64,000 bases of DNA from the NCBI RefSeq assembly GCF_003023845.1, contig NZ_PYFT01000001.1:682001-746000 (forward strand), written 5' to 3'. This DNA is from Adhaeribacter arboris. Its GTDB lineage: Bacteria > Bacteroidota > Bacteroidia > Cytophagales > Hymenobacteraceae. Under the pieces are notes generated by a model that was given only the letters and a program-made list of their open reading frames with translations, was not told where the DNA came from and did not search any database. How positions within the stretch are numbered: position 1 is the stretch's first letter; the number at the start of each line of letters is the position of its first letter. Positions 7,718 through 16,406 of the stretch are shown one piece after another. The position numbers were made by a program, and so were the translations under genes.

Positions 7718-10314
7718 TGCTTCACAATTTTTTGTACCTGGTAGCCGGTTTTTGTAAGAGTACGGAGCAGGTAAATACCGTTGGGTAAAGAAGAAAGATC
7801 TACCTGAGTTGTGCCTTTCGGAATAGTCAGGACGGCCTTGCCGGTTAAGTTGGTTAACTCATAACGGGTATATTCTTTCTTTTCGTGCAGGTGGAGCAGG
7901 CCGGAGGTAGGGTTCGGATATGCCTGTACCGCCAGTTCTTCGTAGTCGTCTTTGGTACCGGTGGGCGTTAATTGTTTTACGGTCATTTCCAGCAAGTAGG
8001 TACCCGTTTCACCCTGGAAGTAAGGCGATAGGAAAGCATAGATGGTTTTACCACCTTCTACTTCCACGGCCCCCATTTCCTGATCGTAGGCATCGGTCCA
8101 GTTTTCTCCATCATCTGAAAGCGAGAACAGCACATCGTTGGTGTAGGTTTTGCCGTCGTTGGATTCGTAAGAGTCGTTTACCCGGGTACTGATTTCGTAT
8201 TTACGGCCAGCCGGTAAAGTTATTTTATAATAATCGTAATCCGTACCCACGTGAATGTTGGCTTCGGGCGTAGTTACCCGGGCAGTATTGCCAATAAAAT
8301 TCAAAGCTAAGGGAGTCGCATCAATTACGGTATTATTATCTTCGTATTTATCCCCGCCAATGGGAGCGGCCTGCACTACCACTCGAATCGGGTTCACGTA
8401 ATCTTCGGAGCCGGTTATGCGCCAGCCATCCGCATCCGTATAATGCAATACGGCCATCAGGTAGGTGCCGGGTTCTACGTCTAGATTATCGTTCTTAAAT
8501 ACCACCTCGCCGGTTTTGCAGTTTTTGCATAACTGATCTACTTGTTTTTGCCCGATTTCAAACTTAAAATTACCTTCGAGATCATAAAGGTTTAGTGCTA
8601 TTATTCCGTTGAAGGAAGTGTTCCCCGCATTTTGGATAAAGGTACTTACCGTTATTTTTTTGCCCTGGTACAATTCATTGGGTTTTTGCACCGCTACCTC
8701 TTCGTATAAATTTAAATTGTTTTGGTTGATAACTTCCAGCGTTACGTGGTCGGAGTAGGCATTGCCGCCTTTTAACTGTTCCCATTGGCCGCCTTCTATT
8801 CTACTAAAAATATAGAGGTTGTACACTCCTGGTAATAACGACACCATACCGTCCGTTTTGAAATCAATGCCTTCGGTATAATGGTACCCGCTTTCCAAGC
8901 TTTCTTTCGGATACGTTTTAATAAAATCAATAAAATTACCATTCTCGTCGAAGGCAGCGGCGCCGTAATCGCCGGTAAAAGTACCATTGCCGTTGTTGAT
9001 AATATCCGTATGAACCGTAAAGGTATGCCCGAAGCTTATTACCGGAGTACTAATGGTTACGTCGTCGTATAATTCTAAATCTGCGGTTTGCTGATCGGGG
9101 TTTTGGTTAGGAGCTTTAATGTTAATTAAAGCTTGCTGGTTACTGTTATAACTACCGGTTCCGCCGCCGGTGCCCTGGCCATCGGGGTTCAAAGCCGAAA
9201 TCGCAAAAAAACCATCGTAGTAGCCGCTCCAGCCCCAGTTCATGTGAAACAAATCGTTTTGATCGTAGCCGTCACACACAAAAGCGTGCCCGCCGCCACT
9301 ACCAAATCCGGCAAATAAAATGGGTTGTGCTTTATCCAGTTCTGTTTTCAAAAGATCAATCCATTCTGAATCAGAATAATCGCGCCGTTGTACGCCTCTT
9401 ACTTCTGCGTAGCCAAAATAGGTTTTAAGGGCAAATTCGGAGCAATGCTCGCCCTGGCTGGAGGCCGAAATAACGTAAGCACTGCTACCACCGGTAGAGC
9501 CTGTACCGTAACTCATGTCCACGCTAATACCTACGTCGCGCATTAAAGTAGCAATAGCAGTATTGGATCCATTTATGCTATTGGGCATGTTCTCCCAGTC
9601 GTAAACCGAGTTGCTAAAGTTAGCCGAAAGTGTCCCGTATTTTTCGTGATTATACGAGTGGAAACCGCTGCCTTGGGCGGGATACTTCCAGTAACGCATA
9701 ATTTGCGCCATAGCCGTAGCCACACATCCCGTAACGGCACGTTCATTGGCATCGTTATCGTACGGACAAAGCTCGTTGTAATAAGGAGATTGATCCCAGG
9801 TGGTGGAAATTAACGGATCTACCGATTCGGCTAAGGTAGAATGGGTGCGCGCCAAAGGGGAAGTACCTTCCTGTAAAGCTTTCCAGGTACGTTTAATTTT
9901 TTCGTTGGTGGTTTTTTGCTGGGCTGCCACCCGGATTTCGTTTTTATATCCTTCCAGCCATTTTACTAAGTTAACGGGCATTTTGGCCGGGTTAAAAGTA
10001 CCCGAGCGGGTGTAACCCAACACCGGAGTTACATTATCATCCGCCGAAATAAAAACCATACCTCCGTTAGCGGGAGCAGCAAAGACGTAGTAAAAGGTAA
10101 AAGGAGTCTGGCGGGAATGGGAGTTGTTTTGTTTCGATATTTCCCGGTGAACCAAGCTTAAGGTTTGCTGGCTTTTGCCGTTGCTGGCAACGGGAGCCAC
10201 CTGGGAGAAAAAGTTGGAAGCCACCCGTAAGGCATCTTCGGCGGGTACGTGTTTAGCTGCGCTGCTAAACCAGCTAAAACAGCCGATCAGAGCGAATAAG
10301 TAAATTTTTTTCAT
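7714..10314 (-). CDS. C10 family (streptopain-like) cysteine peptidase with T9SS sorting domain
   Basis: 866 residues. The order is: signal peptide (1-20); an inhibitory Spi-type propeptide (about 22-130, with FYYVFAAPANGGMVFISADD); the peptidase domain with nucleophile Cys197 in RAVTGCVATAMAQIMRYW and catalytic His343 in GGGHAFVCDGYD, followed by FHMNWGWSGYYDGFF; then three beta-sandwich segments (about 405-770); and a C-terminal type A sorting domain (AYPNPTSGLLHLHEKKE ... NGIYLLRTLTKTGYQVQKIVKQ). Family knowledge: C10 enzymes such as SpeB and the Bacteroides Bfp proteases are secreted zymogens that degrade proteins. Here the sorting tail predicts export by the type IX system and anchoring or release at the cell surface. 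Catalytic residues are intact. Confidence 0.92.
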   Translation of the reverse strand: MKKIYLFALIGCFSWFSSAAKHVPAEDALRVASNFFSQVAPVASNGKSQQTLSLVHREISKQNNSHSRQTPFTFYYVFAAPANGGMVFISADDNVTPVLGYTRSGTFNPAKMPVNLVKWLEGYKNEIRVAAQQKTTNEKIKRTWKALQEGTSPLARTHSTLAESVDPLISTTWDQSPYYNELCPYDNDANERAVTGCVATAMAQIMRYWKYPAQGSGFHSYNHEKYGTLSANFSNSVYDWENMPNSINGSNTAIATLMRDVGISVDMSYGTGSTGGSSAYVISASSQGEHCSEFALKTYFGYAEVRGVQRRDYSDSEWIDLLKTELDKAQPILFAGFGSGGGHAFVCDGYDQNDLFHMNWGWSGYYDGFFAISALNPDGQGTGGGTGSYNSNQQALINIKAPNQNPDQQTADLELYDDVTISTPVISFGHTFTVHTDIINNGNGTFTGDYGAAAFDENGNFIDFIKTYPKESLESGYHYTEGIDFKTDGMVSLLPGVYNLYIFSRIEGGQWEQLKGGNAYSDHVTLEVINQNNLNLYEEVAVQKPNELYQGKKITVSTFIQNAGNTSFNGIIALNLYDLEGNFKFEIGQKQVDQLCKNCKTGEVVFKNDNLDVEPGTYLMAVLHYTDADGWRITGSEDYVNPIRVVVQAAPIGGDKYEDNNTVIDATPLALNFIGNTARVTTPEANIHVGTDYDYYKITLPAGRKYEISTRVNDSYESNDGKTYTNDVLFSLSDDGENWTDAYDQEMGAVEVEGGKTIYAFLSPYFQGETGTYLLEMTVKQLTPTGTKDDYEELAVQAYPNPTSGLLHLHEKKEYTRYELTNLTGKAVLTIPKGTTQVDLSSLPNGIYLLRTLTKTGYQVQKIVKQ

Positions 10315-10850
10315 GGTTAAATAGAGATTAATTGCTTAGATAGAGTAAAAATAATACTAGGAATAGTTCAATGTTTCAAAAATATAGAAATCACTTTAGT
10401 CTATCAAGAGTATGAAAGAGCAACAAATAAATTATTCATTCCTTTGAGTTTATAGATACAAAGGTACCCTGGAATGAAGCGGAGAGAAATAGGTTTTGCT
10501 GCTCATTTCCCTGGGTAGTACTGCCCAGGTACAGAAAGGCGAACCTTGCTTCGAATTCTTCGAAACAGTTATAAAGTTTTAAACCCGATCCTAACCAAAA
10601 TTATTCGGAATTTCTAAATCTCTTCCGGAAAAGGAGTATTCGGGTACGGCCATTGGCATATTCCCTCACTTGGATGATAGGACTAAGATAAGATAGTAAA
10701 ATAGCTTCTAAAAATACTTAAGAAAGAAGTTTGCTGCTTTAGAAGACATTAGAGGATATACAAGCGCATTTGCCAAAAGATTTCCGGATATTTGCCCTGC
10801 TGTATTTACAAAAACACATTACTGTTTATTTCATTTAAAATTATTTCTCT
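10315..10850. other. 536-bp intergenic region between divergent C10 peptidase and hrpB genes
   Basis: No open frame with recognisable protein similarity was found on either strand. It holds the divergent promoters of both neighbours, which I could not place exactly. The part near 10620-10700 is less AT-rich and may be old coding debris, but no match was recognised. Confidence 0.4.
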
Positions 10851-13298
10851 TTGCCTTTCCACCCACTCACCATCGATTTACCCGTGCGGGAAATAATCCC
10901 GGAAGTAAAAGAACAACTCACCTCCCGGAACACCTTGATTGTACAGGCCCCGCCGGGAGCTGGTAAAAGTACCTTGTTGCCACTAACTTTATTAGAGGAG
11001 AACTGGCTGGCCGGTAAAAAAATAATTATGCTCGAGCCCCGGCGCTTGGCCGTTCGTACCATTGCCGAACGGATGGCTTACTTGTTAGAGGAAGAAGTAG
11101 GGCAAACCGTGGGTTACCGCATCCGCTTCGAGAACCGCGTTTCTGCCCAAACCCGCATTGAAGTAGTAACCGAAGGCATTCTGACCCGCATGCTCCATAC
11201 GGATAATGCTCTAGCAGGAGTTGGATTAATTATTTTTGATGAATTTCACGAACGCAGTATTCACGCCGATGTGGCAATGGCTTTGAGCCGCGAATCGCAG
11301 CGAAGGCAACGGCCTGATTTACGCTTGCTGATTATGTCGGCTACGCTGGATATGCCTACCCTGGCGGGTTTGCTGAACGCCCCCATCGTGCAAAGCCAGG
11401 GAAGGCAATACCCCGTTGAACTAATTTACGCCCCCGGCGACCTGGACGAATCGCTGTTGCCTGACCTTACGGCCCGAACCGTGCAACGTGCCCTTCGCGA
11501 AAAAGCTGGCGACGTGCTGGTGTTCTTGCCCGGCGAAGGGGATATCAAAAAAGTAGAAGGTATTTTGCGCCGGCAATTGCCCCGGGATATTATGATTCAC
11601 CCGTTGTTTGGCATGTTGCTCCCCAATAAACAATACGCCGCTATAATGCCCGACCGCAATGGCAAACGTAAAATAGTGCTGGCTACAAGTATTGCTGAAA
11701 CCAGCTTAACTATTGAAGGCGTTGCGGTAGTGGTAGATACCGGCTTTGGCAAAACTTCCCGCTTCGACCCCAACTCCGGCTTATCCCGCCTTGAAACTAT
11801 TCGCATCAGCAAAGACGCCGCTGACCAACGGGCCGGCCGGGCCGGAAGGCTTGGTCCCGGTACTTGTTACCGGCTCTGGACAGAAGTTACCCATGCCCGC
11901 CTGGCTCCACATCGCACTCCCGAAATTCTGGAAGCCGACCTGGCCAATTTGGTGCTGGACCTGGCCCAATGGGGAATTATGGATGTTAACCAGCTTACCT
12001 GGCTGAGTCTGCCGCCCAAAGCCACTTTGCTGCAAGCTACAGAAACCCTGCACCAGCTTCATGCCCTGGAGCACGGCCGCATTACTGAGCACGGTAAAAA
12101 AATGCACGCCCTGCCTACCCACCCGCGCATTGCCCACATGTTGCTCGCCGCCGAAGAAACCAACCAGTTGGCACTAGCTACGGATATTGCCGCTATCCTG
12201 GAAGAGCGCGACCCGCTGCCTCGCGATTCTGGAATCGATATAAATTTAAGAATGGAAGCTTTGCGGCGCTATCGTCAGGAAAATGTAGGCGGCAAAGCTC
12301 TGAAAAAAATAGAAAAAATAGCGGCCCAATATCGTCGGATGTTCGAGATAACTCCTGAAAATGGCTCCGTAGACCCCTACGAAACCGGGGTATTGTTGGC
12401 GCATTGCTACCCGGAGCGCATTGCTTGCGCCCGCCCCGGCAACAATGCGCAGTTCCAATTGGCCAACGGTAACTATGCCCAAGCCGGTCACCGCGACGAT
12501 CTCGCGCACGATCCGTGGCTGGCCGTTGCTAACCTGGATGCCCGGCAGGGTATGGGTAAAATATTCCTGGCCTCGCCGCTCAACCCCAAAGATCTGGCCC
12601 CACTCGTGAAAAAACAGGAAACTATTACTTGGGATACTACTGATGGCGAACTTACCGCTTCCTTGGATTTACGTATTGGTTCCATTGTACTGCAACGCAA
12701 ACCCCTACCTACCCCTGACGAGAAATACCGCCCTAGTGCTATTTCGGAAGCCTTAAAACGGGAAGGAGAACACTTGCTCAACTTTACCGAGGCCGTAATA
12801 CAATGGCAAAACCGCGTACTAAGCCTCCGCAAATGGCGGCCCCAAGAAAGTTGGCCCGACGTTAGTACCCCAACTTTGCTCATGACGAACTGGGAATGGC
12901 TGCGGCCTTCTTTACAGGATATAGAAGTACCCGAGGAGTTATTTCAAATTGACCTGTTGTCCATTCTGCAACAATTCTTAACTCCTGCCATGCAAGTTCG
13001 CCAGGAAGCTTTGGCCCCGTCCGAAATTACTTTACCAGATGGCTCTACCATGGAGTTGCAATACTTTGCTAACGGCAATCCACCGGTACTGGAAATCCGC
13101 TTACAAGATGTGTTAGAATGGTCAAACAAGCCAGTAGTAGATGAAGGGGAAATGCCAGTAGAGTTACATTTACTTACGCCGGATTTCAAGTTGCTAGCAA
13201 CCGTAACCGATTTAGCAAAGTTTTGGCAGGAGAACTACCCGAGTTTGAAGCCTGAATTGGAGAAGAAATTTTCTAAGGTAAATTGGCCAACAAAGTAG
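10851..13298 (+). CDS. hrpB: ATP-dependent helicase HrpB
   Basis: 815 residues beginning at TTG 10851, which gives MPFHPLTIDLPV, the usual HrpB start; no ATG lies close by in frame. Motifs: Walker A PPGAGKST (about 35-42), DEAH-type box DEFHERS (about 128), SAT motif IMSATLD, then the helicase C domain with VVVDTGFGKTSRFDP and DQRAGRAGR, followed by the HA2 region and the HrpB C-terminal domain. Length matches the family. Family knowledge: HrpB is a DExH-box helicase related to HrpA whose cellular role is not settled. It is a single-gene unit in this window. I judge the identification firm from the whole-length pattern. Confidence 0.93.
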   Translation: MPFHPLTIDLPVREIIPEVKEQLTSRNTLIVQAPPGAGKSTLLPLTLLEENWLAGKKIIMLEPRRLAVRTIAERMAYLLEEEVGQTVGYRIRFENRVSAQTRIEVVTEGILTRMLHTDNALAGVGLIIFDEFHERSIHADVAMALSRESQRRQRPDLRLLIMSATLDMPTLAGLLNAPIVQSQGRQYPVELIYAPGDLDESLLPDLTARTVQRALREKAGDVLVFLPGEGDIKKVEGILRRQLPRDIMIHPLFGMLLPNKQYAAIMPDRNGKRKIVLATSIAETSLTIEGVAVVVDTGFGKTSRFDPNSGLSRLETIRISKDAADQRAGRAGRLGPGTCYRLWTEVTHARLAPHRTPEILEADLANLVLDLAQWGIMDVNQLTWLSLPPKATLLQATETLHQLHALEHGRITEHGKKMHALPTHPRIAHMLLAAEETNQLALATDIAAILEERDPLPRDSGIDINLRMEALRRYRQENVGGKALKKIEKIAAQYRRMFEITPENGSVDPYETGVLLAHCYPERIACARPGNNAQFQLANGNYAQAGHRDDLAHDPWLAVANLDARQGMGKIFLASPLNPKDLAPLVKKQETITWDTTDGELTASLDLRIGSIVLQRKPLPTPDEKYRPSAISEALKREGEHLLNFTEAVIQWQNRVLSLRKWRPQESWPDVSTPTLLMTNWEWLRPSLQDIEVPEELFQIDLLSILQQFLTPAMQVRQEALAPSEITLPDGSTMELQYFANGNPPVLEIRLQDVLEWSNKPVVDEGEMPVELHLLTPDFKLLATVTDLAKFWQENYPSLKPELEKKFSKVNWPTK

Positions 13299-13643
13299 AA
13301 TAGGGAAGAACTACGCGCTGCTTTTTTAGCTGGTTCCAGTATTATACTTGGTTATCTTCGTCTTCTTGAACTTGCCGGGAATTTTCTAAATTCCTTTCCT
13401 GTATGAGCCATATTCTATTAAAAATGAGCAAGATTACTTTCTAAGCTGAAGTAATGCTTTAATGAAAAAGTAACATTAAAATACAAGTATTTGCCATTTC
13501 TTAATGCAAGTTCGGGAGGAATGAAGCGCTTCAATTCTATGAACTTAATATAAGTTCATAAAACTATTATACCTGTTGTTTTAATATTTACTAAACCAGA
13601 ATTAGAGCAAATTATTTATATTTAAAAGCTAAAAATATAAATC
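13299..13643. other. 345-bp intergenic region upstream of the ThuA-like gene
   Basis: AT-rich, no supported gene. The last 100 bp before 13644 are strongly AT-rich and probably hold the promoter of the ThuA/Gfo-Idh-MocA genes. Confidence 0.4.
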
Positions 13644-14483
13644 ATGCGCTTTCCGATCCGATGCCTCCTTAGTTACTTCTTATTCTGGTTGTTGCTTTTG
13701 AATCCGGGCCTTGCTCAATCCAGAATTTCCTGGAAAAATGTTTCCATATTGGTATACACTAAAAACGGTAAAGGCTACGTGCACGATAATATTCCGAGTG
13801 CCGTAGCAGCCATGCAAAAATTGGCGCAGCAGCGTGGTTTTAAAATTAATGTGAGCGACAAGCCCGAAGTTTTTACCACCGAAAATTTAAAAAAATATAC
13901 CCTTTTACTTTTCCCGAGTACCAATAACGATGTATTTGATACGGACGAACAACGATTGGCTTTCCGGAAATACATGCAGGCGGGTGGCGGTTTTGTGGGG
14001 CTACACTCCGTAATTGGTACCGAACGTAATTGGCCTTGGTTTAAAATGATGCTGGGCGGATCATTTGTCTGGCACCCACCTTTTCAAAAATTGAAAATTA
14101 TCTTGATTGATCCTTCTCAACCAAGTGCGCAAGGATTACCTAAAGTTTGGGAAAAAGAAGACGAATGTTATTTAATGAAGGATCTTTATCCTGGAACGCA
14201 TACTTTTCTGGCCCACGATCTGAATAATTTAAATCCAAGTGAGGGCGAAAAAATAAAAAGTGTTGCCGGCCCCTATACCTCGCTTTACCCGGCTGCGTGG
14301 TACCAAAAATTCGACGGCGGAAATATCTGGATTACAGCTCTGGGCCACGCTAAAACCGATTACCAGGATCCCCTGTATCTCCGGCATATTTGGCAAGGCA
14401 TAGAATACGTCGCCGGTCAGGTTCATAAATTAGATTACGCCAAAGCCTACGCCACTCAGCACGACGAAGCCGTGCGGTATTAA
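13644..14483 (+). CDS. ThuA-like domain protein, secreted
   Basis: 279 residues with a signal peptide (FPIRCLLSYFLFWLLLLNPGLAQ, cleavage after about residue 24). The mature protein has the ThuA/glutamine-amidotransferase-like fold pattern: YTKNGKGYVHDNIPSAVAAM, LLFPSTNNDVFDTDEQR, then GGGFVGLHSVIGTERNWPW, and HAKTDYQDPLYLRHIWQGI close to the end. Family knowledge: ThuA-like proteins lie in trehalose and other sugar-utilisation loci and are often exported in Bacteroidota and Planctomycetes; no reaction is firmly assigned. It is followed after 56 bp by a TAT-exported Gfo/Idh/MocA oxidoreductase, so both probably act on the same sugar derivative in the periplasm. Confidence 0.85.
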   Translation: MRFPIRCLLSYFLFWLLLLNPGLAQSRISWKNVSILVYTKNGKGYVHDNIPSAVAAMQKLAQQRGFKINVSDKPEVFTTENLKKYTLLLFPSTNNDVFDTDEQRLAFRKYMQAGGGFVGLHSVIGTERNWPWFKMMLGGSFVWHPPFQKLKIILIDPSQPSAQGLPKVWEKEDECYLMKDLYPGTHTFLAHDLNNLNPSEGEKIKSVAGPYTSLYPAAWYQKFDGGNIWITALGHAKTDYQDPLYLRHIWQGIEYVAGQVHKLDYAKAYATQHDEAVRY

Positions 14484-14539
14484 TAATAACATTTCTGAAT
14501 TTACTTATTAAAGATTATAAAGGTACTAATCCGTTTTTT

Positions 14540-15937
14540 ATGGTAAATAATAATTCGTTTAATCCTTCGCGGCGGAGCTTCTTAAAAAAAGCGGTAGCCG
14601 GAACCGTTACCTCCAGCTTGGCGGTAGCCGGATTCCCGACCATTGTGCCGGCCTCGGTATTTGGTAAAAACGCACCTAGTAATCAAATTAACATCGGGGC
14701 AATTGGTACCGGCCGTATTTCCCGCGATCACGACATGCCTGGCATTTGGAAGCACGAACAAGCCCGTATAATGGCCGTTTGTGACCTCGATCAAAAAAGG
14801 GCGAATGAAGCTAAAGATTTGGTAAATGCTTTTTACAGTAAAAAAACAAATAAACTCTACGATGGGGTTAAAGGTTACTTTGATCATTTAGAGCTGTTAC
14901 AAAATAAAGATATTGATGCGGTGGTAATTAGTACTCCCGATCACCAGCACGCCTATATTGGCATCCACGCCGTGGAAGCGGGTAAAGATGTGTACCTGCA
15001 AAAACCGGCTTCACTCACCATTGCCGAAGGGCGGGCGCTTAGCAATGCCGTACACCGCTCGGGCCAGATTTTGCAAATCGGGAGCCAGCAACGTTCCTCC
15101 GCCCAATTCCGTTACGCCGCCGAGTTGGTACGCAATGGTCGTATCGGCCAATTAAAAACGGTATTGGTTGGTTTACCCGGCGACCCGGCCGGAGAAGAAG
15201 AACCAGAAATGCCGGTTCCTAAAAATCTAAATTATGATGCCTGGTTGGGTTCTACGCCCTACATGTATTATACCGAAAAACGCGTTCATCCGCAAAATGA
15301 TTACAGCCGGCCCGGTTGGCTGCGTTGCGAACAATTTGGCGCGGGTATGATTACGGGTTGGGGTTCGCACCACGTAGATTGCGCACATTGGGCCATGGAT
15401 ACCGAATATACCGGCCCGGTAGAAGTAGGGGGCTGGGCCGAATACCCGACCAAAGGTTTATGGGACGTACACGGTAAATTCCGTACCGAAGCGCTTTATG
15501 CCAACGGTGTGAAAATGATTGTGAGTAATGATTTACCAAACGGTATTCGTTACGAAGGCACGGATGGTTGGATATTTGTTACCCGCGGCGATTATGCCGT
15601 AACCGCCAGCGATCCGGTAGCTAAAAAATCCGGCACAAAAGCCCTGGAAACCAGTAATCCTAAACTTTTAACTTCTAAAATCGGACCCTCCGAAATTCAT
15701 CTTACCGAAAGCAGTGACCATCATGAAAACTGGTTAGAATCCATAAAATTGCGTAAGCAGCCCATTGCGCCCATAGAAATTGGTCACCGCTCTTGCTCTA
15801 CCTGCCTGATCCACCAGATTGCTATGAAGTTGAAGCGAAAAGTATACTGGGATCCAATGAAAGAAAAATTTAAAAACGACGACGAAGCCAACAGCATGCT
15901 TTCCCGCCCCCAACGCTACCCGTATTTAGTAGGTTGA
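14540..15937 (+). CDS. TAT-exported Gfo/Idh/MocA family oxidoreductase
   Basis: 465 residues. The N-terminus has a twin-arginine signal (SRRSFLKKAVAGTVTSSLAVAG). The Rossmann NAD(P) domain follows with NIGAIGTGRISRDHDMPG (about 51-68), VCDLDQKRA and VVISTPDHQHAYIGIHAVEAGKDVYLQKP, where Lys of QKP is the usual catalytic-site lysine. The C-terminal substrate domain includes GWGSHHVDCAHWAMD. Family knowledge: these enzymes oxidise or reduce sugars and cyclitols, and exported versions often bind the nucleotide tightly. Substrate is not predictable. Context with ThuA-like and a second Gfo/Idh/MocA lipoprotein suggests a sugar-acid or keto-sugar pathway in the periplasm. Confidence 0.88.
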   Translation: MVNNNSFNPSRRSFLKKAVAGTVTSSLAVAGFPTIVPASVFGKNAPSNQINIGAIGTGRISRDHDMPGIWKHEQARIMAVCDLDQKRANEAKDLVNAFYSKKTNKLYDGVKGYFDHLELLQNKDIDAVVISTPDHQHAYIGIHAVEAGKDVYLQKPASLTIAEGRALSNAVHRSGQILQIGSQQRSSAQFRYAAELVRNGRIGQLKTVLVGLPGDPAGEEEPEMPVPKNLNYDAWLGSTPYMYYTEKRVHPQNDYSRPGWLRCEQFGAGMITGWGSHHVDCAHWAMDTEYTGPVEVGGWAEYPTKGLWDVHGKFRTEALYANGVKMIVSNDLPNGIRYEGTDGWIFVTRGDYAVTASDPVAKKSGTKALETSNPKLLTSKIGPSEIHLTESSDHHENWLESIKLRKQPIAPIEIGHRSCSTCLIHQIAMKLKRKVYWDPMKEKFKNDDEANSMLSRPQRYPYLVG

Positions 15938-16406
15938 CATTGATTCCGGAGAACAGAAATATCCGCCGTATTTTCTTTGTCTAGAACTACAATTAGGGCA
16001 TGTTTTTCTGTTGCAAGTTTTCAACTTGGAACTTCGTATAGGAGCCAGTTTCTAACTGGGGGACGGTTAAAGGAATGAAAATCTAAGTTTTGCCCCTTAC
16101 AAAATGGCTGGATAAAAAGCTCCCCGATAAAAACTAGAAGCAGAAGAACGGCTGCAAAAGCTTTTTTTTAGGTATCCTATTAGTTTTTATACCAGGTCTG
16201 TGGGGTAGTTAGCAATTATAAACCGTTTAAACAACTATGCACCGTAACCTGAAATACTTATAAAGACTTACCAAAATCGAGAACTAATTAATCATCAAAA
16301 ATATTTTCCATCTAGGTTATCGGAATTAAAATCAGCCTATATTTTGATTTGCTGCGACGGAATCTTTTTCTTTACCAGTTAGATTTTTCGCTTTTAAATA
16401 GTACGA
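15938..16406. other. 469-bp intergenic region with two small hairpins
   Basis: No gene seen. Two palindromes lie close together: CAAGTTTTCAACTTG at 16014-16028 and CCAGTTTCTAACTGG at 16045-16059, each with 6-bp arms and a 3-base loop. They look like a small dispersed palindromic element, not a rho-independent terminator, since no T-run follows. Confidence 0.5.

Noticed and set aside
7920-9318. Several 60-90 codon frames on the plus strand within the C10 peptidase gene
   Set aside because: Shadows of a well-supported gene.
10315-10850. Possible old coding debris upstream of hrpB
   Set aside because: Six-frame reading gave no fragment that I could match to a family.
11421-12883. Minus-strand frames of 70-131 codons within hrpB
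   Set aside because: Shadow frames; hrpB is full length with all motifs.
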